DNA of 64,000 bases from Dioctria linearis (GCA_963930735.1 OZ005740.1:242127192-242191191); one strand, 5' to 3'; counted from the stretch's first letter, positions 11,479-23,638 are shown. The notes: generated by a model not told the origin, from the sequence alone. Numbers and translations are program-made.

Positions 11479-12174
11479 GGCCTGATATGAGATTTGTAGA
11501 TTTGCGTCTAGTCTGATGAAGTAAAATATTTCATACATCTTTGCAAGAAGCCCAAGCTTTTCATCGCGTTTTTGACAATACCAAAGTTGTGATCGGACCA
11601 TCTAAAATTGTCGGATATTTCAATGGCTGAGATATTCAGAGATAGCGAGTTACGGAAATAGGTTGAGCGGGTATTGAAGTACGTTTGAGTGCTAACAATA
11701 TTGCATTTTCGAAGCATTAAACCAGACCCGATTCGCTCTGCCGCAAACGAATATTGTTGTAAGGTCATAGTTTAGTGAACTAAACGTCTTGCTTCGTTTG
11801 TCAACTACAGCATTCTCACGGGAGTCAGCTATAGAGTCTAACGAGTACACGAAATCGAGGGTGCTGTCTTCTGCAAAACTATGAAGGGGATTGAAAGTGA
11901 GAGCTAGCAATTCATTAATAAAAATGAGGAAGATAGCACTGAGCTTGCGGTACACCGGCATGAATTATAATTACAATCCAAAGTAACTCCGTCCAATACA
12001 AATTGCATTGAACGGCAGGAGGGAAATCTTGCAATCACAAAAATTATGGAGACATTGATTCCAACGCTCGGTAAGGAATGTTCGTAGAGGCGGCCAGCAC
12101 GAAAGCCGTATTGGCGATCGCTAATAAGGTGATTGGTTTCTACATATTTCATAAAGAAAAAGAAGGAATCGAAG
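11479..12174 (-). pseudogene. Reverse transcriptase palm and thumb of the CR1-like LINE
   Basis: In minus-strand order: YVETNHLISDRQYGFRAG (about 12150-12090), then AIFLIFINELLALTFNP and the catalytic box HSFAEDSTL, where FADDS is expected, so a catalytic aspartate has become glutamate. GRANRVWFNASK follows, then NISAIEISDNFRWSDH and SLGFLQRCMKYFT, and finally YKSHIRP in another frame. The same order and motifs occur in the better copy at 18598-20170. Frameshifts separate the pieces. Confidence 0.7.
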
Positions 12175-13982
12175 TAAGGCATTGCCGTCTTTATGTTCCA
12201 GGCCGTGACATCGAATTCTTTGAATGTATTAGAGTGGTACGATTTCGTACTCCTCTTAGCATTTGTTCTTATGGAAAAATGAATTACTTTACCCTTCAAC
12301 CTTCTGCACGATGTACAACAAGCTTTATTCAGGAATTTTGTTATTTAATTCCGTGTGCATTTACCAGCATAAAAATCTAAGTACTTTCTTTATGAAAATT
12401 GTTTATATTTTATTACTCAAACATAACACTACACATAAAAATGAGAAAATGCGTTGAATTCTGTTGCCTTCATACCACAAATCACACTAGAAAGCAATCA
12501 GAGCTTTATGCTTGCCTGCTGAGTTATATGAAAAAAATAAGTCTTTCAATGTTTAACACACAGTAACTTCTTAAGTATAATAAAGACAAATGGACAATGT
12601 TAACCATTTTTTTATATTATCCCTTAATGCTTCTATCAATTTAAAAATATTTCCAACATTCCATATTATTATTATTATTATTATATTTATTTATTATTAT
12701 TTAGTTTTTTCATTTCAAACATGACTCAAAATATTTTTTAATCAATGAATCGGCAGAGGTACACATTCTCCTCATGTTTTCACAAGCTGCGCTTGCTCAC
12801 TGCGCTGTGAATCGAATGGACGGCAACGGTTTTCTGTGTTTAACACTTCATAACTTTTAAATTATAATTCAAAGGTAATTCAAATATTAGCCTATTTTAT
12901 AGGCAAATTTGTTGCCTTTATGGTAGTATAATTTATACTTTAGGTTTTTATACATTTTCAAACAAAAGTAGATCTGATTTAAGAAACACACAGAGAAATG
13001 AAAGCTGATATGAAGGCAAGAGAATTCAACGCATTTTCTCATTTTTATACCCTAGGCGAAATCTATAGGGTATTCTAAGTTTGTCAGAGCAAAATGGATT
13101 TTACACCCACGCATAATATTAAAAGTTATTTTGATTTTTGCATGTCCGTCCGTCTGTCCGTCTGTGCGCACGACAACTCGAGAACGCGTATACCTAGAGA
13201 GCTGAAATTTTGTACAAGGACTGAAAAAAAAAGTTAAATTACGTTCGAAAATGAGAGAAATCGGGCAACTCCTTCGTGGGGTTGCCATACAAAACTTTCG
13301 TTTTCCACTATATATTTGGACACTGCCTGAGAACGCATTGATATAGACAGCTGAAATTTGGTACTTGGTGTTGTCATTGTACTAGCAAATAAATTTTCAA
13401 TAATGGACTAAATCGGGCTACTCCTTCTTGGTGTTGCCACATAAAAATCTAGGTTTTTTACGTATGCTGTGAAAACGATCAGTCCAAGACATTTTTATTG
13501 TACTAAAAACTTATTCAGAATACGAAATCCTATGAAATTGGTTACAACCATTTTTTCTGTCCGACAAACCGTTCTAGAAATATATGCGAAAAACGACTTC
13601 AAAAATCAAACTTACACAAAAGGGTGACAATACGAAATTTCATACGGGCATTCATCTAGGGTATCATAAGAATTGGTCTTAGACCAATTCTAGCTTTTTT
13701 ACTTGTTATGTGTAGTAATAAAATACAAACAATTTTGTTAAAGAAAGTACTTAGATTTTTATGCTGGTAAATGAACAAGGAATTAAATAACACAATTCCT
13801 GAATAAAATTTTTAGTACGGAGGCTTATTTACATTGTGCAGAAGGTTGAAGTTGAAAGAAATGCATTTTTCCATAAGAACAAATGCTAAGAGGAGTACGA
13901 AATCGTACCACTCTAATACTTTTCCAAGTAGCAAAATCGTTTTGTGTCACGGCCTGGAACATAAAGACGGCAATAAATAAGG
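12175..13982. mobile_element. Inverted-repeat (foldback-like) element inside the LINE
   Basis: Two arms of about 300 bp face each other: 12184-12480, and 13000-13046 plus 13706-13975. They begin ATTGCCGTCTTTATGTTCC and share AGAGTGGTACGATTTCGTAC, the CTTCTGCAC block and AAAATGAGAAAATGCG. The flanks are similar (GTAAGGC at left, ATAAGGGC at right), suggesting a target duplication of about 8-9 bp with small changes. A roughly 520 bp spacer (12480-13000) holds an (ATT)n run near 12665. The right arm is interrupted by a DINE-1-like copy. No transposase is visible. Confidence 0.65.
13047..13705 (+). mobile_element. DINE-1/HINE-like element with a known empty site
   Basis: The best-preserved copy. 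The 5' end is ATACCCTAGGCGAAATCTAT then AGGGTAT, the microsatellite is GTCCGTCCGTCTGTCCGTC (near 13145), the 3' subTIR is ATTCATCTAGGGTAT, the hairpin is at 13669-13691 and the end is TTTTTTACTTG. It lies in the right arm of the inverted-repeat element. The uninterrupted left arm gives the empty site (CATTTTTATGTG on this strand), so the insertion went into a short T run with at most TT duplicated, as expected for Helentron-type elements. Confidence 0.8.
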
Positions 13983-14640
13983 GCAATTGGTCTTTAACTT
14001 GAGGGCTCGCTTTCCCCATCCTCTTTGGGAATTGGCATGTGCAAGTTTCTATGCCGAAGGAAAGACTCCTGTCGAAGAGGACCGGTGGAATAGTTTCCGT
14101 AGAGCTTTAGCTAAAGAAGAGATGCAGGGGCGAAAAACTGTCAAACGAAGCAGGCTTAGACACATTGAGACTCGTGAATTATTTCAAAACCTCCCTTGTA
14201 CAGATATGTAATGGTCTTTGACTGTAATTGCATTTTGGTAGGGAAGGAGAAGCTTGCGAAGAAGGTTGCGAGAAAGAAAAAAAAAGAATTCGCAGCACAC
14301 TTAGCTACAAATAAATTGGCTTTGTACAATGATTCCATGTTCAAATGCCCATTATGAATTAGGTGCGGTACCGAAGAACATTTGAAATTTTTCTTGACTG
14401 TTTTAACAAGAGACCAGAAACTCTGACTATCCTTTCGACTAGTAAATATTTCCTGTCTAATGGTTTGGTCGAATTGTAACTTCGCTCGCTGCATCTATAA
14501 ATATGTCTCAGCTTTATACGAGTCCTTGCTAAACGAACATGTATGGTTAGGTTTAATATTTTTGTGTTTGTAACGAATGAAGCTGAGCATCCCAAACCAT
14601 AAGATGTTGATAATCGATTCGGAACAGTATTCAACATCTA
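13983..14640 (-). pseudogene. Linker and start of RT of the CR1-like LINE
   Basis: The minus strand encodes FDQTIRQEIFTSRKDSQSFW then SLVKTVKKNF (about 14470-14390), the usual spacer between endonuclease and RT. HNGHLNMESLYKANLFVAKC comes next, then in other frames a run ending PIPKEDGES and RPIA (about 14030-13985), the start of the RT fingers. A plus-strand ORF at 13987-14211 lies over this and is an antisense shadow. Multiple frameshifts are present. Confidence 0.6.
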
Positions 14641-15480
14641 TCATTTGAAAACACTCAGACCAGTCTAACTCTCAAATGAATTTATTGAATGAAGCCCAAT
14701 CAGCTTGGATATTGTGCTACACCAGTCAATTTTTACGAAGGTGACTAGTGGGTTTCAGTGATGACATGGAGACTTTTCCGAAATGACACAATTAATCCTA
14801 TCTGCCCCAAAAGGAGATGACACTGACGTTGAGTACTTGTCAGGATGAGATGTTAGAAAAAGATCTAATAGATTAGCAGTCACTATGTCCAATTATATCT
14901 GTCAAACGAGTTGGCCTTTCAACTAACTGGTACAAGTTAAAGACTCACTAAATAGTTAAACATGTCTGCTCACTGGACTTGCGGTTGAAGAATGTCTGAG
15001 CTACTGCTCGTTATGGACATTGAAAGCGCCAGCAATAACGATTTCGGAAGTAGAGGATTGGGTTAAAATATTTTCTATATTGGAGGATAGAGAATCAAAC
15101 GAGCAGACGTATTGAATATAAAAACAAAAATAAATTATGGGCTTATGAAATTTAAATCGTAATTAAGCTCTGGATTCGTTGCAGCGAATTCAGGTACAAT
15201 GGAGAAAGGCACACCATTACGAATATACAGAGCGATTGCACTCTGTGGAGAAAAGAGTGACATTAAGTGATAACCCGATAAGTGCAACTGATTGATATCA
15301 GCATCAGCAGTAATCTTGGTTTCACTTAAGGCCAAAACAGCCCATTTAAAAGAAGACAAGTGGCAATACACTGAGAAATAATTACTTCGCCAGGTACGAA
15401 TGTTTCAAAAATCTAAGAAAAATTCTTGCATTGTCCCAGATGAGCAAAAGCGCACAAAACTTCAATTATAAAGCACACAG
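14641..15480 (-). pseudogene. Endonuclease region of the CR1-like LINE
   Basis: AP-endonuclease-type nicking domain, decayed. The minus strand shows WAVLALSETKITADAD (about 15340-15290), matching the SET(W/K)L block, then SIVPEFAATNPELNYDLNFI. Around 15060-15010 IVIAGAFNVHNEQ corresponds to GDFNVHN with the aspartate lost. Near 14860-14780 is LDLFLTSHPDKYSTS followed by an ISEKSPCHH-like block, where LINE endonucleases end with D-H-. Stops interrupt it. Confidence 0.6.
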
Positions 15481-16849
15481 TCACCAAACTGACCATAACA
15501 ACGCAACCCAACTTCAAGCTAAATCGATGGTTGAGTACAAGGGTGCCGTAGTGTTAATTTAAAGTTTTTCAGAATGACAAATCCTAATTACATGTACCTA
15601 CAAACGCAACGAGTTAATTATTCACAAATTATGTTGGGGGATGACCATTTAATGGACACTAATAAGTAAGTGGTGAATTACTAAAACCATATGGAATTTG
15701 TATTTATATTACATAGTCTTATAATGTTAAAGATCTCTCGAATGATGTGAAATGAAAATAATATAATAATACTTAACACCGTAATCTCATGACATTACTT
15801 CGTACTTACCAAGTTTCTTTTACATTAAAATAAATATAAGAACTTCATTAAATGGAATTAGGTTTCCTTAAACATTTAATGCTGGAATTTAATAGAAGAA
15901 ATATTTCGTAACCATTTACCAAGAATTTTATTAACCCATTTCAAAAGTTAAGTAAAATCTCCTTGCAACACAAAGAGAGGAAAAGTGAAGTTTTTAAATA
16001 CAATCAACAAACAACTTTTCTGCGGTTTAATGCCCTCAGTGTATAAAACCTTTTCTGATTCGCATAAAGTTTTGATGAGACATTTTCAACTTTTGCTTTC
16101 GTAAATCAAACTTTTCTCACAGGTACCGGATTCATGAGGAAAAAACGAGACCTTGTTTCTGTTTGAGTTGTTCTATCTTAAATTGAACATTATTTCTTAA
16201 GATAGCAGAACTAATGGGTATGTGATTATTTGTTATTTATGTTTTGCATTCTAAAAATAAATACGCAACGGTTTTTGGAGTATTTTCAACTTACTGGAGG
16301 AGCACCTTTATGTTCTTAGTAGTTAGTTGCTACAACAACAATTTTAGAAAATTGATCTACGTGAAGTTTTTATTTTTGCCCGAATAAAATACATCACAAT
16401 TTATAGCTACTTCTGAAAACGACAGTTTGATAGGTGCGGTATCAAGTTAAAGGTTTTAAAATTATAAAATCAAAGTTTCTTTTAATGTCTCTGTTTTTTC
16501 AGTCGAAATCAGTCTTTCAAGACTGGGTTTAAAAGAACTGAGATATTTAAAAGAAAGTTTTATGATTCAACATTCGCTTGCTTCCGAGCAAGTACTGCAA
16601 CCATAGAGTGGAACATATTAAAAGATTTTAATGGAAATATTGCATTTACATACTTTTTGATGACTTTCAAACATTTTTAAAATTTCCAGTTAGTATGGAA
16701 AAAATGAAGATGTTAAATTTAACGAAATCATTGTTTAATCAGAATATTTCGAGTTCAAAATGGCGCCAATGCCCAGAAGATCTTGCCATATGTCAAAAAT
16801 AAAAATTGCGTCATCATAATTCCATTCAAATTGCAGTTAATTAGCAAAG
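15481..16849. other. No recognisable feature
   Basis: 1.4 kb of AT-rich sequence. No ORF above noise, no inverted repeat and no RNA gene that I can support. Confidence 0.45.
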
Positions 16850-18440
16850 AAAAATACTTTTAACTTCAACTTTAACTTTATTACTATTTTTGTACAAAAG
16901 ATTTTAAGATCTTATAGTAATACATACACTCAGGCTAAGAATGTCGGAATATTTAACTAACTCTAATCATGCATAAATAAATAAGCAATGCAAATTATAC
17001 GGAAAGTGATACAAGATGTAGTATACATTAAATATATATATAAAAATACAGTCAGAAAAAAAACTAAGAAGAACAATTGAATACTGCTTACTGAGAAATC
17101 TAAATTTAAAAAAATAAATAAAAATAATACACTGAGAAAGCTAAATTAAAGAAAGACCGAGACGTAGAATAACAAAACAAAAACGCGCGTCCACTTATAC
17201 TATCAAGAAAAATAGAGAATTCAAGGTAAGCGGATCGAACTCAAAAGCCTGCCCGATATATCAGCAGAACTAGCTCTTTGAACGCTAGTGGGTAGACTAT
17301 TCCATTTGCGTATAACCTGCACAAAGAAAGATCGCTCGGCAATTTGAGTTCGAAAGTTAGGCAATAAAAGGTTGCGGTGCCGCGATGAACCTAGGAACTG
17401 AATACGATCATACAGATATTCAGGCTCCTTAGAATATACCAAATTATATAAAAAATTTAATCTTCTTTCCATTAGATACACATCCAGTGTACAACCTAGT
17501 TATGAGTTAGTGTAAGGAGACACATGAGAAGTTCTGCGTAAACCGTGAACAAATCGAACAGTGTCATTAATAGCTAATGTTAGCTTCCGCTGACATTGTG
17601 AAACGAGTTTCGGAAAAATTAAACTTCCAAATTGAAATGTGGTAATACAATAGATTTAGATTTTGGCAGAAAATCTCAACATAAATTTGTCTAATCTTAT
17701 TAGAGACATGATTACAGCAAGTGAGGGAGCTATTTAATTCACGCCAAGATTTTTAACAAAATCGACATAAGGTACGATGGTGTTGTTTACCTTGATTGAA
17801 GATAAGCCTGAAACGTCGTAGCCTCTTCGATACACTGGCATGCATGTGGTCCTCTTGGGGTTGAGTATAAGTTAATTACGATTGGCCCATTCACTAAGAC
17901 TAACCAGGGTCGTCATTTAACCGTTCAACAACAGTCCTCAATTAGCCCGCCCAATTGGCCTATCTAAATATATATGAACATCATCAGCATAGAGATGAAC
18001 TCATGCATCAAGAATTTCCGCGGGTAGTAATTCATTAATGTAAAGCGAAAAGAAAAGAGGTCCGAGAACGGAACCTTGAGGCACGCCCACAGCTGAGAGT
18101 TAGGGGATGATGAAAGAATGTCAGAAACTTTAACATACTCGGTTCTGGAGAAAAGGAAATTCTTTATCAATTTGATAGTTGTTATCGAGAAATTGAAGTG
18201 TTGGCGCAGTTTGAAGGAGCAGGAGGCCATGATTGATGGAATCAAATGCCTTACTTAAGTTAAGGAGAACTAATCATATGATCTTTGTCTAGTGCGTCAA
18301 CGCAGATTCACAGCTACGTCTTTGTCGAAAACCGGACTGCCAGCAGGTTACCAAATTTCTTTGGTTAACATACGTGGTAATTTGATCGTTCATTATCCCC
18401 ATTAGTCCAGGGTATAAATATTCTTACGTTTCAAGAACAT
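16850..18440 (-). mobile_element. Truncated LINE (RT only), second family
   Basis: Minus-strand order: CWQSGFRQRRSCES and SKAFDSINHGLL (about 18380-18240), then VPQGSVLGPLFFSLYINELL and LYADDVHIYI (about 18085-17965) with both catalytic aspartates intact. A decayed middle follows. The C-terminal ORF at 17481-17221 reads SSRHRNLLLPNFRTQIAERS then FFVQVIRKWNSLPTSVQRAS. The 3' end near 16855-16885 has the tandem tail AAAGTTAAAGTTGAAGTTAA typical of LINE 3' termini. The endonuclease is missing. Stops and frameshifts make it inactive. Confidence 0.7.
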
Positions 18441-18597
18441 TCTTCATTATTTGTTTGACATCTGAAGTGAATAAACTAACCTTGCGCTTATCACCGAGAC
18501 TTTTGGTGCATCGTATTGTATTGGAAAAATTTATACTGTGATATTGTGATTGTACAATGGAATTTAATAAACAAGGTAAGGTTTACGTAGATGTACA

Positions 18598-20170
18598 CTT
18601 TTTTTTTTTTATATTATTACGCCAAGCTCAGGGGATACCCTATGATGCAAAGCACAGCATGGCAGGAAGGAGATAGGGAAAGGATTGCGGGATATGAGGA
18701 GAGTGGCGGAGGTGCCGATGTATGTCGCCCTTAAACTTCCGCAGATTGTATGCCGGGGAAAAACAAAAGATGGTAAGCTGTTCCACATTCGCACTGTTCG
18801 GGATAAAAAAGCATCACGGAATTTTACTGTACGGGCCGAAAGTAATTTGAAGGGTTAAAGGATGTGCGCGGCTTGCAGCGCGAGTATTTGCGTGCGGGAA
18901 TCATTCTACAAGGGATTAGAGTAGATATTTCATCAGAACATTGACCATGCATATAGCGATAAAGGAGCACAAGGCATCCAACATTGCTGCGGTGCTCGAG
19001 TGAGTCGATATGACAAGTTATTGCCAAAATCGCCAATGAGCTTGAAGGCTCTCTTTTGGACAATATCCACTGAAGCTAAGGCTGTGCGACCAGCCCCGCC
19101 CATATATGGGAGTTGTATTCCATTCTAGGTCTAATGTAGGACTTGTAGAGGAGCGCTAGATTTGAAGGGGTGAAATATTTCTTACACCTTTTCAGAAATC
19201 CAAGACATTTCGATGCTTCTTTGGCAACAGAGAAGATGTGATCCGTCCAGTTTAACTTAGTGGAAATATTAATGCCAAGAATACTTAGTGACGGTGAATC
19301 AGAAATTAATGCTCCATCAAAAGAAACGGGTGTGGTTAAGTTATGATCTTGTTTAATGAGATAAGACAGCTTTGGGTCTTTGATGCATTGAATTCGACGC
19401 GATTCGCTTTGCCCCAAGCGAGGATATTGTTAAGATCGTTATTCAATGATCTAGTCATGCAATCTCGTTTAAACACATGCGGCATTCCCCCTGGATTCAG
19501 CAAGAGTATCAAAGGAGTAAGCGAAATCAAGGGTACTGTCATCTGCGAAACTATGGATGGGATTGAAAGTAAGGGAAAGCAGATCATTAATGAAAATTAA
19601 AAGAGAGTTGGAGAGATAACAGAGCCTTGAGATACACCGGCATTTATGGGATGCGGTTCAGATGTAACGCCATCTAATACAACACGTATTTGGCGACTAG
19701 ATAGGAAACTTTCAATCCATAATAGAAGAGGAGGGGAGAGGACCAAGTGCTTTGAGTTTGGCTAAAAGGGCTGGATGCCAGACTCTATCAAAGGCTTTTG
19801 AAATATCTAGGGCAACGATTTTAGACTCACCAAAATTGTGAAGACTACGGTTCCAACGCTCCATAAGAAAGGTCAGCAAGTCTACAGATGAGCGTCCCAG
19901 CTCGGAAGCCATATTGGCGATCGTTAATGAGATGGTTAGTTTCTAGATACTTCATTAATTTGAGTTAATGATAGATTCAAAAACCTTTGAAAGAATCGAA
20001 GTGATCGCAATTGGTCGATAATTTGAGGGATCGCTACCCTCTCCTTTCTTGGGAATAGGCTAAACTGAACTTGTTATCATCCTACGATGTTTGAATTGTG
20101 TTTAACAAGGATTCTAGAAACTGTTTTGACAATAGAATTTACTGTTTTCTTGAATTCATCGAGACTTTTA
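18598..20170 (-). mobile_element. 5'-truncated CR1-like LINE (same family as 11479-15480)
   Basis: The minus strand carries YLETNHLINDRQYGFRAG (about 19950-19900), VALDISKAFDRVWHPALL (about 19830-19775), INDLLSLTFNP and HSFADDSTL in alternate frames (about 19590-19520). Then come WGKANRVEFNASKTQ, NISTKLNWTDHIFSVAKEAS, YKSYIRPRMEYNSHIWAG (about 19145-19085) and a final MWNSLPSFVFP block at 18794-18609. A poly(A) tract (T run on the plus strand at 18601-18612) marks the 3' end. It is better preserved than the other copy and served as the reference for reading the nest there. Confidence 0.75.
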
Positions 20171-20489
20171 ATATAGTTCTAAAAACTTTATAGATTTGGT
20201 TTACCTGTTAAATTGTAGATAAAAGTTTAAGGAATTAAACATTTTTAAAATATTGAAAGACTTGTTTCAGTTCCACAAAATAATGTATGTGTCTCATTAT
20301 TTTGCAAGAGCTTGAGGATGCCTAAATAGGGCGAAACGCATCGCAAAAACTTAAGTTAATTATTAAATGAAAATTAAATATAAATTATTTTGTGTAACGG
20401 TTTCAATATTTTTAACATGTTTAATACCATCAAGTGCCAACTAAAACAACAATTATATTGATAAAAGTTTAAGTTTGATTAGGAAAATA
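20171..20489. other. AT-rich spacer with a hammerhead-like motif
   Basis: Between the LINE and the Transib-like remnant. It contains TTGAGGATGCC (from about 20311) and GGGCGAAACGCATCG, which resembles a degenerate hammerhead ribozyme core of the kind found in Penelope-like elements. No RT is nearby. Weak evidence. Confidence 0.25.
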
Positions 20490-21862
20490 AAAATCTTTGC
20501 TAATAGGTGCATCGTTTCTCACAAGTAGGGGTTTACGCCGACATAGATGTTTCGTAGCAAGCATTCTACGCCAATGTAGGCTACCGATTTGGCATATGAT
20601 AGGAGATATTTTATTTCAACGTGTGGTGCTACCGCCAAAACAAAATTGTTATCGCGCTAACATTACAGTAACAGAAAATTCCGCTGAAATTACTCTACAA
20701 AAACTTTTAGACCATACGGCTTCGCGTATTGTTTAGTCGCCTTTGCAAAACTTATGCGTAATCAAAAAGTGGGATTTTGATTGCAGTACAGGCTACAGTG
20801 AGTACAAGCAGTCGTTCAGTAATCCGGAAACGAGAGATGCTACTCTGTTTGTTATGTGCCTTTACATTTAGTGGACATATCATCAGAGAAGTTTATATGG
20901 AAAAACCCGCACCCTTCTTTTGCAAGATACTGCAGACCAATTAGGTTTCAATTTAAGAGGAAAACGACCGAAGTTTCCATTCAAGAGGAAGCCTATTTCA
21001 AGGACCAAATTAAATGTTTAGTCCCCACAGTTGTCACTGCTGCTAACAAAATATTGTCCACCTCGGACAAGTTGCAGTTGACAATGGTCGATGGTAAAGT
21101 GTGGAACGCTTTGACTCAGACTAGCTCGTGAAAGTGTTTTATTTGTGAGGCCAAGCCAGCTGAGATAAATGAAATCGACAGTTGCTTACAAGGCATGTGA
21201 ATAAAGATACATTCGAATTTGTCTTATCTCCACTCCATTTTTGGATCCGCTTCTTCAAATATTTCATTCACATACAGACTGGACGTAAAAAAATGGCAGC
21301 TGCGATCCCAAGAAGATAAAGATCAATTTTTAGCTTGAAAACAGCTTATCCAATTGCAGCCTAAGTCTAGACTAGGCTTCATCGTAGAGCAACCTCGCAC
21401 GGTCTGAAATGGAACATCTAACGACGGTAATACCGCACAAAAATTTGTCGCCAACTCTGATATTTCAGCGGAAATAACAGGGCTGGACAAAGGTCTGATT
21501 GACAGGTGTGTGATAATTTAAAAAACTCTTTCATCGGGTTATAAAATAAACTCCTTGAAATTTAAAGAGTTTGCTACTGAAACAGCCAGATTACTTATTT
21601 GCAAATATCCGTAATATATCTGCCTGCGCCAATTCGCAAGATTCTTATCCATGGATCGGATGTTATAAACTTTGCACTTCTGCCTATCGGAGAGTTGTCA
21701 GAGGAAGCGACTGAGGCCAAAAACAAAGATATAAAATGATTTCGAGTTAATCATACGAGGAAAACGTCGCGAGTCGCTACAAATACAGACTTAATTAATA
21801 GACTTGTTTTAAGTTCCGATCCTCTTATTACGGGCTTAACTTCCCCGAAAGAAGAAAAATAA
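20490..21862 (+). pseudogene. Transib/RAG1-like transposase pseudogene
   Basis: DDE-type cut-and-paste transposase related to RAG1, dead here. In order: LPPKQNCYRANITVTENSAE and LDHTASRI (20630-20733); then in 20856-21131 VDISSEKFIWKNPHPS, ARYCRPIRFQFKRK and LTMVDGKVWNALTQTSS, with CFIC just after the stop; then HSIFGSAS and DVKKWQLRSQEDKDQF (about 21235-21340). NDGNTAQKF and SAEITGLDKGLIDR follow (about 21430-21510), then SSGYKINSLKFKEFATETAR, ILIHGSDVINFALLPIGELS and EEATEAKNKDIKWFR (about 21640-21740, possible catalytic glutamate), and finally TNTDLINRLVLSSDPLIT. At least five stops or frameshifts. No TIR was found. Confidence 0.7.
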
Positions 21863-22563
21863 TATGTGTAAGGATCTATTATCATTATTACTATAAAAAT
21901 GTATATAAAACAGACTAGGTTCAGAAATATTTATTAGGATACTAGGTAAATTGCTATGACATACAAACTTAGGGTTAAAAGTCATTAGGCAAAAGTAAGT
22001 ACAACATTATTATTAAAAGTATTTTCTTATTTATATATTCAAATTCTTTGCTTATTAGTGCATTCAGTAACTAAAAATTATTAAGTAATAAATATTTTGT
22101 ATGTTTCTTGGAAATGCTAATAGTTCTACTGAAGTGTAAAATAATATTTTTTATTACCCTCTATTATGAATTTTTAATGTATTATTTTTTTTATTTTGCG
22201 TTTTATGATAAAATATATTTCTATATAATATATATATATATTTCTATATTTCTAAAGATATATATTTTTGACGGACCTCCCATACAAAGAAATCCACTGT
22301 GCAATGGCGTGCAACGTCTGTTTTAACACTTAGGAAACGTTTATATTGAACGTAAATATCCCGATTGCGATAATATTCACATTTGTTATGTTATGGTTGA
22401 ATCAAAGTTAACTTGAGAACAAGTTAGGAAGGAAGTAAGAAGAGATTTCCTTAACTTTAGATTACTTTTTAATTTCTTTCGAAAAACGATACAATTTCTT
22501 AGAAGTTGGAGACTTTGTATACATGTTATAAATGCATTAACTTATAGTTGTATTTACACCCCC
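21863..22563. other. No recognisable feature
   Basis: AT-rich with (TA)n-like stretches near 22225-22260. No coding or repeat call. Confidence 0.4.
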
Positions 22564-22621
22564 CATGCGCGTATACAGGGGGGTCACAGGGCCATGCCCC
22601 CCCCCCCCCCCCCCCCCCACC
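22564..22621. repeat. G/C-rich TE-end-like stretch with a C run of about 20
   Basis: CATGCGCGTATACAGGGGGG followed by GGGCCATG and a long C homopolymer. It resembles the GGCGTAAC plus G-run ends seen at 36075 and 37550 and may be one end of a related hAT-like element. No partner end is identified. ORFs crossing it encode only poly-glycine. Confidence 0.35.
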
Positions 22622-23638
22622 AATCGAAGCGCGCCACCTAACCTTCGCGGTGATGTGAGTAGTAATAGTGGATTGGGTATAATAGTCATTCGCTCGTAGC
22701 TCTTTTCTTCCTTTTCTTTTAAACGTGTACACATTTTTAAAATTTTCTTGCATTTTTATATAGTGTCGAAAAGTCATCTATCATACCTATCACAGGATAG
22801 TAAGTAATTTTGGAATGAATATTTATTTTAGTATTTGGTTGTTTAGAAAATGGCACGCAATACTTAGCAGCGCAGTTATGAAGATGCTTATATATTTTTG
22901 TTGCGCCCATTACTTATATATATATGAAAAAGAACACAATTTCGAGTTTAAAAAGTGTTATTGTTTCTAAGGAATTGGTAAGCGATCATAAATTTTTTTT
23001 ACCTATCTGATTTTCCGACGGTGGATGGCAGCGGGAAATTCACTGTCAAAACAGGTAGTCGAAAAGCTGCGATTCTGAAAGAAGAAGATACTGAGATTTC
23101 ATTTTTTATTATGTTTTGAGCGTTTTGAAACAGCTTTTTATCGAGAATATTTTATATTATTTTGAAAGAATTGCAAAGGACCAAAGTGTGGAAAAGAAAA
23201 ATTTAAAATGAAGAAATTAACTAAATTAAAATCAAACTAAATGCCAAAAATATCACGATTTTACCATTTGTATTTAAACGCCTCGAAATATTCATCCAAA
23301 CCATGTATTTTGTGTCAAATACTGGGTGTCTTGTATATCATAAATTATTTTATGATTTGACACTTCATAAATTTTCTCATCAAAATTCATTGTTTTGAAA
23401 TTGACGCGCGTCTTACAAAAATAAATGTCACAACAGTTTCATTCGTTTGATTTTGTGGCGACGACGACAAAATTAGAAATTGATCAATCCCGACGGCAAC
23501 TTCGTCCACCGCTGACCGTCACCTGTCGAAATTTGGACATTCGCATAAGTTTGACAGCGGCATTTTTTCGTCGTTTGCCGTTGCCCGTCGCAATTGTATT
23601 TAAGCCTTGACTTAACAAATTTTGTTTTACGGTTCTTC
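22622..23638. other. No recognisable feature
   Basis: No supported ORF or repeat. A GACGACGACAAAA stretch near 23460 and ACTTCGTCC-type sequence are unassigned. Confidence 0.4.

Larger units (their letters stand above)
11479..15480 (-). mobile_element. CR1-like LINE with nested insertion
   Basis: Reading the minus strand from 15480: endonuclease fragments, linker, RT fingers (to 13983), a nested element (12175-13982), then the RT palm down to about 11479, where it is cut off against a hAT fragment. Continuity across the nest is shown by the homologous copy at 18598-20170. That copy has the sequence ending GAATCGAAGT (here up to 12174) and the sequence CAATTGGTC...TTGAGGG (here from 13984) only about 5 bp apart. 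Family naming (CR1/Jockey-like) is by motif similarity. Confidence 0.7.

Noticed and set aside
12078..12380. 100-residue plus ORF and its mirror at 13825-14019 minus
   Set aside because: They resemble each other only because they lie on the two arms of the inverted repeat; no known domain.
13987..14211. 74-residue basic ORF
   Set aside because: Antisense shadow of the LINE linker and RT start on the minus strand.
22526..22777. Minus-strand ORFs with a glycine run
   Set aside because: Product of the C/G homopolymer; no motif on either side.
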